From the NCBI RefSeq assembly GCF_003858635.1, contig NZ_RQJO01000007.1, positions 1,861,941-1,925,940 on the forward strand: 64,000 nt of DNA, written 5' to 3'. Shown here piece by piece: positions 1 to 9,567 of this stretch (the stretch's first letter is position 1; every line of letters begins with the position of its first letter). Origin of the DNA: Larkinella rosea. GTDB taxonomy: Bacteria; Bacteroidota; Bacteroidia; Cytophagales; Spirosomataceae. The position numbers were made by a program, and so were the translations under genes. Under the pieces are notes generated by a model. It saw nothing but the letters and a program-made list of their open reading frames with translations. It was not told the origin of the DNA and made no database searches.

Positions 1-2
1 AA

Positions 3-2582
3 TACTATAACCGGACTAGTAAACAATGGCATTGCTTTCCGGCGGTAGACAAAAAGGGTGTGTCTGTTCCCAACTTCATCGTTGGTCTGAATGCTCCCAA
101 TAGCCTCTGTAAAGATCATCGGGGCTTGCTCTGGATGGGTGTTCCCAACCAAACCGGGCTTCAGGTGTTCAATCCAAAAACTGGGCAGATCACCTCGTTC
201 GACAAGCACACGGCCGACGGGAAACCGATTACGTTTCCGAAAGTAATTCTGGAAGATCGGTCGGGGCGGCTCTGGCTCTGTTGCGAGGACGACATTTTTC
301 GAATTTCGGCCGATCGGACCGTGGTAGAGCACTGTATCCCGATGGCCGTCGAAAATCAGGAACCGCTATCGGGCTTGGTGACGCTTTACGAAGATCGGCA
401 GGGGTTGATCTGGCTGGAGCGTATAAGTGACAAGAATCCGCTCTTTTTCGATGCCCGCCAGGAACGTTACCCTAACCTGAAAATGCCGCAATTGGGCAAG
501 GTCAAGCCGCTGGCTAACGATCTATTTCCTGACGCGAACGGCCTGATCTGGATCAGTACCGATCTGGGGCTGATTCGTCACGATCCCAGCGGGGGCCATC
601 CAGGCGGGGACGATACAAGGTTTGTGCTGAAGCTACCCAACGTTTATTCCAGTATCCCCCTGTCCGATCATCACCTGCTGCTTATTTCGGAAGATGAGGG
701 TTTGTTTATTTTCGACAAAAAAACGGGTCGTGCCCTCCCTGTCCGGTTCCATAAAGCGGGGATTAAATCGATCCAAGCCCCCATCTTTACGGTTCTAGAC
801 CAGGACGGCGACTTGTGGATCTCGACCTGGGGCTATGGGCTTTTCCGTATTCCGAAGGGTAGTTTGTCCGTAAAAACGGGCCTTGTGAGCGTCTATGAGC
901 AATGGAAAAATGACCCTGCCAACCCCAACAGCCTGCTGTCGAATCTACTGCAAAAAATTGCCGTCGATGCTCAGAATACCGTCTGGGTGTGCGGAGCCGC
1001 CAACGGGCTTTGCCGGGTAAACAAACACACCCGTCGCGTACAACGGTTTATGCTCCGGCAAGGCGACCCGCATGGGCTGGCCAGCAACTACACCTACGCA
1101 CCATTGGTTGATAAGCAGGGCGATGTGTGGGTAACGAGTGGGTATAGTGCTCCTTTACAGCGGCTGTCGGTCAAAACGGGGAAGTTCAAAAAATATGGCA
1201 TTGCCAACGGGTTTACAGATGATTATTTTGCCCATGCCACGCTGGACGGAACTGGCAAAATCTGGTTCAATCAGAATCAGGTAGTTTCCAGTATCGATCC
1301 CATAACGGAGCGAGTAACCACGTTTCCGCAGTTTGTGGGTACATCGGTCTTTAGTACGCCAATTGCCGCACAGCCCCTCACAGGCGAGATTTATTTTAGT
1401 TGCCAAAACAACCTTCGACGGTTTAGGCCAGCCTTGATTCAGAACGCCCCCCGAACGCCGTCGCCCCTGCGGCTGGTGGCGGTATCTTATTTCGATGCCG
1501 ACGAGACAGAAACCATGAAGCCGCTACCCGAAAATCGCTGGCGAGCCAATGAACTGGCGTTGTCGTATCGGGAAAACACGCTTGAACTCAAATTTGCACT
1601 TCTGGATTACCGCAGCATCACCGGTCGGGAATATGTCTACGCCCTGACCGGGGTGGATGAGGAACCTCAGTGGGTAAGCATCGGCCTGAAAAATACCGTC
1701 GATTTTGCCCAGATGAAGCCAGGTACCTACCTGTTCCACCTGAAAGCCCGCAACAGCGACGGGATTTGGACTAAACTGGCAAAACCCCTGCGTATTAACA
1801 TCACCCCGCCCTGGTGGCAAAGCCCCTGGGCGTATGTTGCTTATACACTGCTGCTGTTGCTCGGTTTTTGGTACCTGATGAAGGCCCGGCTGCGCGAACA
1901 GGCTCGCGAACTGGCCCTGCAGGAAGCCGTAATTATTAAACAGCAGCGCGACGAGATTGCCCAAAAAAATGCTCAAAACGAACTCCTGTTGAAGGAAATT
2001 CATCACCGGGTCAAGAATAATCTGGGAGTGGTTTCGGGTTTATTGGCGTTGCAGTCGGCTAAAGTCACCGACCCCAACGTACTGGAAGCTATTCAGGCCA
2101 GTCAGAGCCGGGTACAGAGCATGGGTATTATCCACCAGAAACTGTATCAGGGCAAGCAATTAGGGGCTATTGAAATGCGTGATTATTTTAACAACCTGAG
2201 CGAAAGCATCCTCCATTCGTTCGATGCCACTGACCGCATTACCATTGATTGTTCGATGCCCGAACTGGTACTGGATATTGACACCGCGGTTTCCGTAGGA
2301 CTGCTAACGAACGAGTTACTGACCAACTCGCTTAAATATGCGTTTGTCGGCAGGGACAGCGGCACCATACGCCTGAGTCTGACGCGGACGGACAACGGTT
2401 CATTGCTGCTGCAAGTGGCCGACAATGGGATCGGCAAGCCGCCCGCGAAAGCCGTCAAAGAAACGGGCTTCGGTACCCAGTTGGTGGACTTGCTCACCCG
2501 CCAGCTCGATGGTATTCTGACCTACGAAAACCAGAACGGAACGCTGGTTACACTCCACTTCAACAGATCGGCCACTATCTGA
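3..2582 (+). CDS. Two-component propeller sensor histidine kinase (5'-partial)
   Basis: This is a hybrid-type membrane sensor kinase. The reading frame is open to the left edge, so the GTG at 60 is probably internal and the true start lies outside the window. Counted from position 60, residues 1-460 hold repeated short W/G-rich strands typical of the two-component regulator propeller. A Y_Y_Y-type beta sandwich follows at about 510-580, then one membrane helix at about 590-607 and a short coiled coil. The kinase part has the HisKA_2 phosphoacceptor EIHHRVKNN near 645 (first histidine pair), an N box NELLTNSLKYAF near 750 and G boxes DNGIG near 788 and GFGTQL near 803. The propeller would sit in the periplasm and sense a ligand, often a glycan in this group. 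No receiver domain or response regulator is adjacent on this side. The family call is firm; the ligand is unknown. Confidence 0.9.
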   Translation, partial: YYNRTSKQWHCFPAVDKKGVSVPNFIVGLNAPNSLCKDHRGLLWMGVPNQTGLQVFNPKTGQITSFDKHTADGKPITFPKVILEDRSGRLWLCCEDDIFRISADRTVVEHCIPMAVENQEPLSGLVTLYEDRQGLIWLERISDKNPLFFDARQERYPNLKMPQLGKVKPLANDLFPDANGLIWISTDLGLIRHDPSGGHPGGDDTRFVLKLPNVYSSIPLSDHHLLLISEDEGLFIFDKKTGRALPVRFHKAGIKSIQAPIFTVLDQDGDLWISTWGYGLFRIPKGSLSVKTGLVSVYEQWKNDPANPNSLLSNLLQKIAVDAQNTVWVCGAANGLCRVNKHTRRVQRFMLRQGDPHGLASNYTYAPLVDKQGDVWVTSGYSAPLQRLSVKTGKFKKYGIANGFTDDYFAHATLDGTGKIWFNQNQVVSSIDPITERVTTFPQFVGTSVFSTPIAAQPLTGEIYFSCQNNLRRFRPALIQNAPRTPSPLRLVAVSYFDADETETMKPLPENRWRANELALSYRENTLELKFALLDYRSITGREYVYALTGVDEEPQWVSIGLKNTVDFAQMKPGTYLFHLKARNSDGIWTKLAKPLRINITPPWWQSPWAYVAYTLLLLLGFWYLMKARLREQARELALQEAVIIKQQRDEIAQKNAQNELLLKEIHHRVKNNLGVVSGLLALQSAKVTDPNVLEAIQASQSRVQSMGIIHQKLYQGKQLGAIEMRDYFNNLSESILHSFDATDRITIDCSMPELVLDIDTAVSVGLLTNELLTNSLKYAFVGRDSGTIRLSLTRTDNGSLLLQVADNGIGKPPAKAVKETGFGTQLVDLLTRQLDGILTYENQNGTLVTLHFNRSATI

Positions 2583-2591
2583 ATCCAGCCA

Positions 2592-2613
2592 AATCCAGAT
2601 CTTGTCCTGGATT
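2592..2613 (+). terminator. Weak hairpin after the sensor kinase
   Basis: A 7-bp stem AATCCAG/CTGGATT with an 8-base loop lies ten bases past the kinase stop and is followed by a short T/G-rich run (gtttgg). It could end the kinase transcript, but the stem is short and there is no real T tract. Confidence 0.3.
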
Positions 2614-2619
2614 GTTTGG

Positions 2620-3060
2620 TCAGCTGACCAGCCGGATCGGTTTTTGGTTATAAACCGACACCCGCCCGGTACGTACTTTCACCTCAACCTGCTGTTCGTC
2701 ATCAAAGGCTCTGATGTCGAAACTCGTCCCCAGGACCTGGGTCACCAGCTCGTTGGCGTAGACATAGAACGTTTTTTTGGGATTGGGCGCAATTTAAAAA
2801 AAGGCTTCTCCACTCAAAAAGGTTTCCCGCGATTGGGCCCTAAAATGAGCCGGGTAGCTAAACCGGCTATTCTTTTTCAGGTAAACGACGCTACCATCTT
2901 CCAGCCTGATTTCCAGGGGCGTATCATTTCGATTGATCTTTTCTATCAGCGTATTTTTTTCGGACGCCTTCGTGACGAGCGCGTCAATTGAACTTTCCGA
3001 TGCCAGAGGTATGTAAACAGGTCCAGTACAGTTTAGGTCTAACCAGTTGAATGGTGCAAA
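2620..3060 (-). pseudogene. Decayed FecR-family anti-sigma (FecR domain) gene
   Basis: Reading the minus strand from about 3060 gives a continuous FecR-type sequence with no usable start codon: an upstream part containing PLASESSIDALVTKASEKN, then the diagnostic LEDGSVVYLKKNSRFSYPAHF, then ETFLSGEAFF. An in-frame TAA follows at about 2795, and the same frame resumes at once with IAPNPKKTFYVYANELVTQV and LGTSFDIRAF, running to a TGA at 2620-2622. Intact FecR proteins carry Lys or a similar residue at the stop (GEAFFKIA), so one A-to-T change of AAA to TAA explains it. The N-terminal part, membrane segment and C-terminal DUF4974 of typical Bacteroidota FecR proteins (over 300 residues) are missing. 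No sigma factor or TonB receptor is next to it. In the intact family this protein relays a TonB-receptor signal to an ECF sigma factor. Confidence 0.75.
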
Positions 3061-3212
3061 TTAAATAAAAATGATATAAAATATGATTTTATCAGCTCAT
3101 TACCCTGTTTTTTGGTTGGACAGTTCGACAGCTATTGCACAAGCTTAACGGTTGGAAAGGGCGCAAAGAATGCGGTTGGTTTTCTACTCCTTGAGAAGTC
3201 ATTCAAAGCGAT

Positions 3213-5567
3213 TCATCCGTTTTTAAAAAGAGCCTTTTTTAAATCCGGTAGCCAGTTGTCGAGCAAGTCACGGCAATTAATGACTTTTTCGGCCAGATCG
3301 TTACAGACATAGAAATAATGATTGGAAGCCTCAAAACCCAATCGGCTGTCCTGGGCTTGTAACAGGACCATCTGTTTGGCCAGTTGAATCTCTTTTTTTA
3401 GTATGTTTTCCAGTGCCGCCAGCTTCTCTTCCCGATCTATCTTCGGTAAATCTCCCGCAGCCAACTGGTCTCGAAGCTGGATGAATCTGGCCTGGAGCGC
3501 AATACTGCCATAGTGGATAGCTACGGTTTCGGCAACACGGCATTCACCAGCCAGCATCTGTTTTTGCGGATTCGTTAATCGAAGCGCCGAGGTTTCTTTT
3601 TTTAGTATTTTTAGTGCCTGTGTAAAACCGGTGGCCACCTTTTCAAGCTGGTTTATGAAAACGTCAGTTGGATAACTACTCTGCCAGCTTTTCAGGTCGT
3701 CATACGCTAATCCCACCATACTTGCCTTGTAGCCCGTTGGTTCCGGCCAGAGCAAATTGGCCGGCCCCACTTGCAGAGGGGCATTATATACGACGCCAAC
3801 GTGGTAAGGGAATTCGGTAAACGCCCGGCTAAACTGACGCCAGGCTTCGGTTACGGCCCGGGCTGCCAATCCAAATCGTCGTTTCGCCACCTTCTGCATG
3901 GCTTCCAGCGGTTCGATGGTGGAACTGCTTCCCATTTCGGCAACCACTTCCAGATTAGGCGACGGATAACCGCCCAGGGTCCAGCCGAGCATCAGGCCTT
4001 CAACACCGGCATTGCGCAGGTTTTTGGCATGCGTGGCCACGTTTTCGATCGCCGGGATATACGGTACGGCCGCGATTTCCCAGGTGTTGCCCGCCTGAAT
4101 TTTGGCAATGGTTTTCAGACCGTTCTGGCGGGCAATCGCCCAATGGCGGGAAGCCCGTGGACCTGGGCCAATGGAGGAAATGGAATACTCGCCAACAACA
4201 TTTTTGATCCCGCCCCGCTCGATGGGGAGTTCCCATTCGCTCACGCTCATCAGCGCGGCTTCTTTCGGTAGCCGGGGTATAATTTCTTCCGCAAACCCGG
4301 TTTTCCAGCCCCAATCCCAGACAATTAACTGCGGTTTGCTGGTAGCGTTTTTGGAAACTATCCCCCGCTGAATGCCGGTCATGTAAATTCCATTTAACTC
4401 GGCGATCACCTCGGCGGGGCTGCGTTTTGAGCAGCGTGGACAGCCATCACCTTTCCCATGCGACCAGCAATTGGTATAATTCTCTGAAGCCGTTATCGAG
4501 AAAAAACCGGCTAGCTCCGGAATGCGATTGACAATCAAGGCGATCGAATCGGTCAGATATTGCTGAACCTGCGGATGAGAGGTACACAGCGCAGCCTGTT
4601 GACCGATCGTTACGCCTTTTAATTCCGGATTTTTGTCAAAAAATGCCAAGGGCAAAAACCGGGGTTCATTCAGGTACAGGTAAATACCAATACCGTGTTG
4701 ACGGGCTTTTTTGACCAGCTTACCCAAATTTTCCAATCGTTGTTCCCACTGTTCGCTCAGGGCCTGATCCCAGGGAAACGGGGTGATCTTGGAAAGAACA
4801 ATGTGCATCCAGGTGCCGTCCATGCCTGCCGTCGCCATTTGCTCGAGATAACCTTCGGGATACGGATCGATGCCCGGTTCCAGCAAGGGGTCGCCAAACA
4901 ACGCGAAATAGGCATACCCAAACCGGGGCGACATCCCCGACGAAGCAGGTAGTGTCATCTTTTCGGGTGGTTTGGACAGGTCTTTGACAAACTGAAACAG
5001 CGGTTCCTGATGGGTTGGAAAACCGCCCGAAAATTCTTCCCGGATCCACCGAGCCAGTTGCTTTTCCCGGACTTTCGTTTCCGTTGGAGCTTCCGTGAAC
5101 TTGATGGGATGGCATTCCGGTTTGATGCTGCCCAGCTTGATATAAAAGAAGTCGTCTTCCTGAAGCGTGAAGGTCAGTTTTTCGTCGGTCCAGTCGAGAA
5201 GGGTCAGAAGCTGCTCGCGGGGTAACAGGTGCCAGTTCCGGCGAATGAGGGTCAGATAACTCCGTTTGAGCTGGTCGGCCGAAACCGGTTGAATCGGTGG
5301 GAGTTCCATTGCCGATGCTAACCGACGTACTTCGTTCGGGTTTGTTTCCAGGACCAACGCCAGTCGTTCGATTGGGACCAGATTCCAATTTCGCCAGATA
5401 AATGCGTGTAAGGGAGAAGGGAAGTGCCGGAAGAAAACCGGTGGTTTCGTTGGTCCAGGTAAAACCGGAAGCAAAGCCCAGGCCGGATTGACTACCGCAT
5501 AGGCGGTTACAAAAGAAGCGGTAGTCAAAAATCGTCTTCTCGACAAGAATATAGAACGTTCAGTCAT
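3213..5567 (-). CDS. Secreted TIM-barrel-like protein of unknown family
   Basis: The product is 784 residues from the ATG at 5567; an in-frame TTG at 5591 would add eight residues and is less likely. The N-terminus has a twin-arginine-like export signal (SRRRFLTTASF, then a hydrophobic stretch ending near PAWA), so it is probably exported folded. Residues of about 60-130 are helical. The middle (about 220-520) reads like a glycoside-hydrolase-type barrel, with regular beta-alpha alternation and motifs such as GMDGTWMHIVLS and YLYLNEPRF. A cysteine cluster, NCWSHGKGDGCPRCSKR, recalls the Cys motif of DUF4838-like proteins. The C-terminal 200 residues are helical. No catalytic pair can be assigned with confidence. 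A role in carbohydrate degradation is an inference from the fold-like pattern. The nearest same-strand gene downstream is the FecR remnant. Confidence 0.8.
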   Translation of the reverse strand: MTERSIFLSRRRFLTTASFVTAYAVVNPAWALLPVLPGPTKPPVFFRHFPSPLHAFIWRNWNLVPIERLALVLETNPNEVRRLASAMELPPIQPVSADQLKRSYLTLIRRNWHLLPREQLLTLLDWTDEKLTFTLQEDDFFYIKLGSIKPECHPIKFTEAPTETKVREKQLARWIREEFSGGFPTHQEPLFQFVKDLSKPPEKMTLPASSGMSPRFGYAYFALFGDPLLEPGIDPYPEGYLEQMATAGMDGTWMHIVLSKITPFPWDQALSEQWEQRLENLGKLVKKARQHGIGIYLYLNEPRFLPLAFFDKNPELKGVTIGQQAALCTSHPQVQQYLTDSIALIVNRIPELAGFFSITASENYTNCWSHGKGDGCPRCSKRSPAEVIAELNGIYMTGIQRGIVSKNATSKPQLIVWDWGWKTGFAEEIIPRLPKEAALMSVSEWELPIERGGIKNVVGEYSISSIGPGPRASRHWAIARQNGLKTIAKIQAGNTWEIAAVPYIPAIENVATHAKNLRNAGVEGLMLGWTLGGYPSPNLEVVAEMGSSSTIEPLEAMQKVAKRRFGLAARAVTEAWRQFSRAFTEFPYHVGVVYNAPLQVGPANLLWPEPTGYKASMVGLAYDDLKSWQSSYPTDVFINQLEKVATGFTQALKILKKETSALRLTNPQKQMLAGECRVAETVAIHYGSIALQARFIQLRDQLAAGDLPKIDREEKLAALENILKKEIQLAKQMVLLQAQDSRLGFEASNHYFYVCNDLAEKVINCRDLLDNWLPDLKKALFKNG

Positions 5568-5624
5568 GGAAATCTGGTGCTGTTTTGACAACCGGAAGCA
5601 GGGCCCAACCGGTCGATGATATTC

Positions 5625-5660
5625 CTACAGCGGGTTAGTAACAGGCGTTACCCGCTGTAG
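5625..5660. promoter_or_regulatory. 11-bp inverted repeat upstream of the exported barrel protein
   Basis: CTACAGCGGGT and ACCCGCTGTAG form a perfect 11-bp inverted repeat around a 14-base centre, itself partly self-complementary (GTAAC/GTTAC). It lies 57 bases before the ATG at 5567 on the minus strand. No T tract follows on either strand, so it looks more like an operator or leader hairpin than a terminator. Confidence 0.45.
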
Positions 5661-6129
5661 TCCAATCCAGGAAAAGCAAAAATACCTACAAGGATTGTAT
5701 GTTGCTTTTACTGGTCGGGCGATTTATGATACTATTTTTCGGAAAATCGAAATAAGTATGGGGTTTCAATAGAAATTTTGATTTTCGGTGAGTTTTCCAC
5801 AATTCCTATCCGGTCAAACCTGGAAAACCGGTCTTGTTTTTCAGTTATATTCCGACATTAGTAGGATCGTTGGGCATTTTATTACCGCCCATTCTCAAGA
5901 GGTAAGCGACTAATCTGGCCCCAAACAACGGCTTTAGGTAGCATCGTATAAGCACAAGAAAAACAGGCTATTATTTATTCTGGAATCCAAAAAAGCGCAG
6001 CTATTGCATTGGAAAGCTGTCATCCAGGATCGAATGATGGAAAGCTGTTGTGGATTACACCATTTTCGCCCGACCCGTTCAAGTGCTCACAAAACACTTG
6101 ATCGACATAAACTCTAATGATTAATACCG
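5661..6129. other. Gene-poor intergenic stretch
   Basis: About 470 bases without a convincing gene. Short open frames in both directions carry no recognisable protein pattern. A short word, ggaaagctgt, occurs twice near 6010 and 6050. A small inverted repeat, AAGTG/CACTT, lies near 6080-6100. The word agaggtaagcga near 5899-5910 matches part of the long hairpin repeats at 10115 and 41487 and may be a worn fragment of one. Otherwise nothing stands out. Confidence 0.5.
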
Positions 6130-6180
6130 CCAAAAAGAAAGCCCGGCTGGAAGGTCGGACTTTCTTTTTGGCTATTTTTT
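6130..6180 (+). terminator. Strong hairpin with T tract
   Basis: CCAAAAAGAAAG (6130-6141) pairs with CTTTCTTTTTGG (6160-6171), extended inward by CCG/CGG after one mismatch. A run of six T follows at 6175-6180. This is an intrinsic terminator in the plus direction although no plus-strand gene is recognised before it. In the minus direction it immediately follows the stop of the small gene at 6172-6447 but lacks a good T tract. Confidence 0.6.
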
Positions 6181-6447
6181 CGGCTTGCTCAAATCAGGTG
6201 GAGTCAGTTTCTCCAGCGGAATCTGGCGATACCGCTGCTTTGATCCGGAGTTGGGCATTGGAATGACGCTGCTTTCATCCGGTTTGTAAACCGGCATGTT
6301 CGACTTGAACGACGGTTTTGCGTTCGGCATGACATGCTTTTCGCTCAATTCCGCCCCCCCTGGAATTTCCGTCAACCCTTTCGGTAAACGGGTAGTATCC
6401 AGTGGAGAATGAAGGGTTATTGCTAAACAACACATGATCGTTACCAT
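6172..6447 (-). CDS. Small hypothetical protein, possibly exported
   Basis: A 91-residue protein with a short hydrophobic start (MVTIMCCLAITLHS) that could be a signal or lipoprotein peptide. The rest is rich in proline, lysine and polar residues and has no domain that I recognise. It has its own ATG at 6447 and ends at the hairpin at 6130-6171. It lies downstream of the large DUF2723 gene but is separated from it by 64 bases on the same strand (9544 to 6512, then 6447), so it may be cotranscribed. Codon use resembles the neighbours, which supports a real gene, but no function can be given. Confidence 0.5.
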   Translation of the reverse strand: MVTIMCCLAITLHSPLDTTRLPKGLTEIPGGAELSEKHVMPNAKPSFKSNMPVYKPDESSVIPMPNSGSKQRYRQIPLEKLTPPDLSKPKK

Positions 6448-6511
6448 ACGAATGATTGATTAGAAGTTTAGCCTTCTTCTGCCCGAAGTGCCGGGCAGAA
6501 GAAGTAAGTAG

Positions 6512-9500
6512 TTAACCTAACGCATTCAAATGTTTCTGAAAAATGGCGTCGTATTTCTTCGCCAGTGCTTCATTTTTCGTTTCCCGGAACGCATTGACAA
6601 TGGTTTGTAAATTGTACAGATCGAAGTTGGCGTCGTTGCTGCCACCACCGGTCTTCTTGATGTAGGTCAAACTTTGATCCGCCCGAGTAGCCACCACATC
6701 GGCAATTTGCTGAGCGGTTTTGACGTCTCCCACTTCCAGCAGAATCCGGATGTAATTGGTTGAAATCTGGTCATACGGAATCGCTTTGTCAGGAATTACC
6801 TGCAGCGACCGGTTCAGCACTTCTTTAACCTGGGCGTTTTTCCCTTCGCGCATCAGCTGATCCGCCAACCGCAGGAATGCAATCCGGGCCGAAATAACCG
6901 GTGAACCCCGATACGTATCGTCATAATATGAGTTTGGATTATCCATTTCCCGCCAGAAGGTTTTCTTCATCATGTTGGTGTACATAATGTCGGAATTTAC
7001 AAAACCGTCGGTCGCACTCGCCACCTGCAAAGGCATCAGGCGGTAGGCATACCCTTCCAGTTGCATGTGGTCTTTCAGGTTCAGGTAATTCGACTGCCCC
7101 AGCGTGGTCGAGAAGTAGATCGGCCGCTTCCAGTTGTTGGTCGCAATGATGTCGAGCATCACCAGATCCGGTTTGTAAATATCCTGTTTACCGTAATTCC
7201 AGACAACGGTGTCTTTCATCATCGGCAACAGTTTGGCGGGCACAAAACCGAGGCTCTGCACCTCTGCTTTGTTTACGGGCAGGAAGAACGTCGGCGACGG
7301 CAGAATGTTGGTCATTTCGCCGGTGGTCAGCGGCACCTGAATCGCCTGGTTATTCTGTTTCACCAACCCAATGTATTCTTTCAGGTTGATCCCGTTTTTC
7401 ACTGCCGGAATTTCGTAGAACGGAATAACGTCGTTTTTCCCTTTGTTGAACTGCGCAAATTCCAGCGAAATCGGCAACGCTTCGGATTCGTACGTCTTGC
7501 GTTTCATCTGCTGGATGTACCATTCGGTACCCAGCAGACTCAGGTTACAAACGCGTACATCGGTCCGGAAGCCTTCCACTTCCTGCGCATACCACAAGGG
7601 GAAGGTGTCGTTATCCCCACCGACAAACAAAATGGCGTTCGGCGCGCAGGAATTCAGCAGGTTTTTGGCAAAATCGACGGAGTGGTACCGGTTCGACCGG
7701 TCGTGGTTATCCCAGCTTTTAGCGCCCATCATCACCGGCACCAGCAGGCACAGGCCAACCACCAGCCCGGCGCGCATCTTTTCATTTTTCAGGTAAGCCG
7801 CCAAACCGTCGATGAGGGCCACTACGCCCAGACCAACCCACATGGCAAAGAAATAGAACGATCCTACGTAAATATAATCCCGTTCGCGCGGTTCGGAAGG
7901 GGGCGAATTCAGGAAGATTTGCAGGGCAATACCGGTGAAGAAAAACAACATGCCGACAATGAGCAGATCCTTGGGTCGACGGAAATATTGAATAACAATT
8001 CCGAATAACCCCAGCAGGAACGGCAGCATGAAGAAATTATCGCGGGCTTTGTTGTCTTTGATCAGGTCGGGAATACCGTCGTCGCTCGTCCAGGGCAACA
8101 GATAACCCGAACCTTCCTGATCTCCCGCCCGTCCGGCAAAATTCCACATCAGATACCGCCAGTACATGTGCCCCAACTGGTATTGAAAGAAGAATTGCAG
8201 GTTATCCGCCATCGTTACCTTTCGCGTCGGCTGCCCCTGCGCATCGAGCGGAATGTTCAGCATTTGTGAATACAACTGCGGATGGTTCGGCTGATTGCTG
8301 TAAATCCGGGGAAACAGCATCTGTTTGTCGTTATCGTAAACGTATTCCGGCGCATAATCGAACACCACGTATTTGCCATCCCGTTTTTCGTACTGCGGTG
8401 AACCCTTCTTCTGATCAACAGGGCGGGAAAAGAACAATGGGCCGTAGCTCAGCGACCGGCTTCCGTATTGTTCGCGTTTCAGGTACGACACAAAATTGAC
8501 GACGTCGCTCGGGTTATTTTCGTTAATCGGCGTATTGAAATCGGAACGGATCAGAACCTGAATGTACGACGCGTATCCGATCAGCACAAAGGCCAGCCCC
8601 AATAAGGCCGTATTGACGATTGGGCGGTTTTTGCGGGCCGACCAGATAATTCCGTACACCAATGCCCCAATGAAAACAATCGTGAAGATAACGATGCCCG
8701 ATGCATAGGGCAGTCCGAAGGTGTTTACAAAAAACCGCTCAACGGCAAAAGCCGCAGTTGGTAAACCCGGGATAATACCCGCATTGATAATACCCAATAT
8801 CACCATCCCAACGCCAAAGGCGACGATTCCGCCCCACAACGTTACCTTGGGCTGTTTCTTGAAATAATAGATCAGCGCCATCGCCGGCAGCGTCACCAGG
8901 TTGAGCAAGTGAACACCGATGGACAACCCGATCAGATAGGCAATGAAAAGCAGCCAACGGTTGGCGGCCGCTTCGTCATCAATCAATTCCCAGCGGAAAG
9001 CCGCCCAGACCACAATGGCCGTAAAAAACGACGATACGCCATATACTTCCGCTTCAACCGCCGAAAACCAGAACGTATCCGAGAACGTATAGACCAGCGC
9101 GCTAACGGCCCCCGCTCCAATGACTGTCCAGGTCTCAGCCTGCGTCAATTCGGCGAATTGTTTGTTAATCAGCTTCCGGGCCAGCATGGTAACGGTCCAG
9201 AACAGGAACAGGATGGAGAACGCACTGGCCAGCACCGACATCATGTTGATCCAATAGGCCACCTGCGTAACGTCGCCCATCGCCAGCAAAGAGAAAATCC
9301 GTCCGGACAACAGGAAAAACGGCGCACCCGGTGGGTGAGGCACCTGAAGTTTGTAGGCGCAGGCAATAAATTCGCCACAATCCCAGAAACTGGCGGTTCG
9401 CTCCACTGTTGACGCATACGTGAACAGGGCGATCGCAAAAAGCACCCAGCCTGTTACGTTATTAAGTCGATTATAGGAAAAACCGGATGCCGGGGAGGGC

Positions 9501-9544
9501 GTCTCAGAACTTACTCTAGATTCTGTTCCTTTGATGGTTTGCAT
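6512..9544 (-). CDS. DUF2723 polytopic membrane protein (GT117-type, mannosyltransferase-like)
   Basis: A 1010-residue integral membrane protein. The first 30-50 residues after the ATG are polar. Many hydrophobic helices then run to about residue 630, and a soluble C-terminal region with tetratricopeptide-like helices follows (RLADQLMREGKNAQVKEVLN and after). The diagnostic DUF2723 start is present near residue 50 (SFWDCGEFIACAYKLQVPHP, then PGAPFFLLSGR), whose acidic residue corresponds to the catalytic Asp/Glu of GT-C glycosyltransferases. The family is common in Bacteroidota and is thought to transfer sugar from a lipid carrier to periplasmic proteins or glycans; the exact substrate is inferred, not shown. 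Length matches the usual 1000-residue form. A -7 box sits 24-31 bases upstream. Confidence 0.92.
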   Translation of the reverse strand: MQTIKGTESRVSSETPSPASGFSYNRLNNVTGWVLFAIALFTYASTVERTASFWDCGEFIACAYKLQVPHPPGAPFFLLSGRIFSLLAMGDVTQVAYWINMMSVLASAFSILFLFWTVTMLARKLINKQFAELTQAETWTVIGAGAVSALVYTFSDTFWFSAVEAEVYGVSSFFTAIVVWAAFRWELIDDEAAANRWLLFIAYLIGLSIGVHLLNLVTLPAMALIYYFKKQPKVTLWGGIVAFGVGMVILGIINAGIIPGLPTAAFAVERFFVNTFGLPYASGIVIFTIVFIGALVYGIIWSARKNRPIVNTALLGLAFVLIGYASYIQVLIRSDFNTPINENNPSDVVNFVSYLKREQYGSRSLSYGPLFFSRPVDQKKGSPQYEKRDGKYVVFDYAPEYVYDNDKQMLFPRIYSNQPNHPQLYSQMLNIPLDAQGQPTRKVTMADNLQFFFQYQLGHMYWRYLMWNFAGRAGDQEGSGYLLPWTSDDGIPDLIKDNKARDNFFMLPFLLGLFGIVIQYFRRPKDLLIVGMLFFFTGIALQIFLNSPPSEPRERDYIYVGSFYFFAMWVGLGVVALIDGLAAYLKNEKMRAGLVVGLCLLVPVMMGAKSWDNHDRSNRYHSVDFAKNLLNSCAPNAILFVGGDNDTFPLWYAQEVEGFRTDVRVCNLSLLGTEWYIQQMKRKTYESEALPISLEFAQFNKGKNDVIPFYEIPAVKNGINLKEYIGLVKQNNQAIQVPLTTGEMTNILPSPTFFLPVNKAEVQSLGFVPAKLLPMMKDTVVWNYGKQDIYKPDLVMLDIIATNNWKRPIYFSTTLGQSNYLNLKDHMQLEGYAYRLMPLQVASATDGFVNSDIMYTNMMKKTFWREMDNPNSYYDDTYRGSPVISARIAFLRLADQLMREGKNAQVKEVLNRSLQVIPDKAIPYDQISTNYIRILLEVGDVKTAQQIADVVATRADQSLTYIKKTGGGSNDANFDLYNLQTIVNAFRETKNEALAKKYDAIFQKHLNALG

Positions 9545-9567
9545 TGGGGTAACAGGTATATTTTCCC

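Noticed and set aside
2602-2991. A 129-codon plus-strand frame after the sensor kinase
   Set aside because: It is the mirror of the FecR remnant on the minus strand, which makes sense as protein while this does not.
7061-8008. A 315-codon open frame on the plus strand
   Set aside because: It is antisense to the DUF2723 gene and shows a typical mirror composition.
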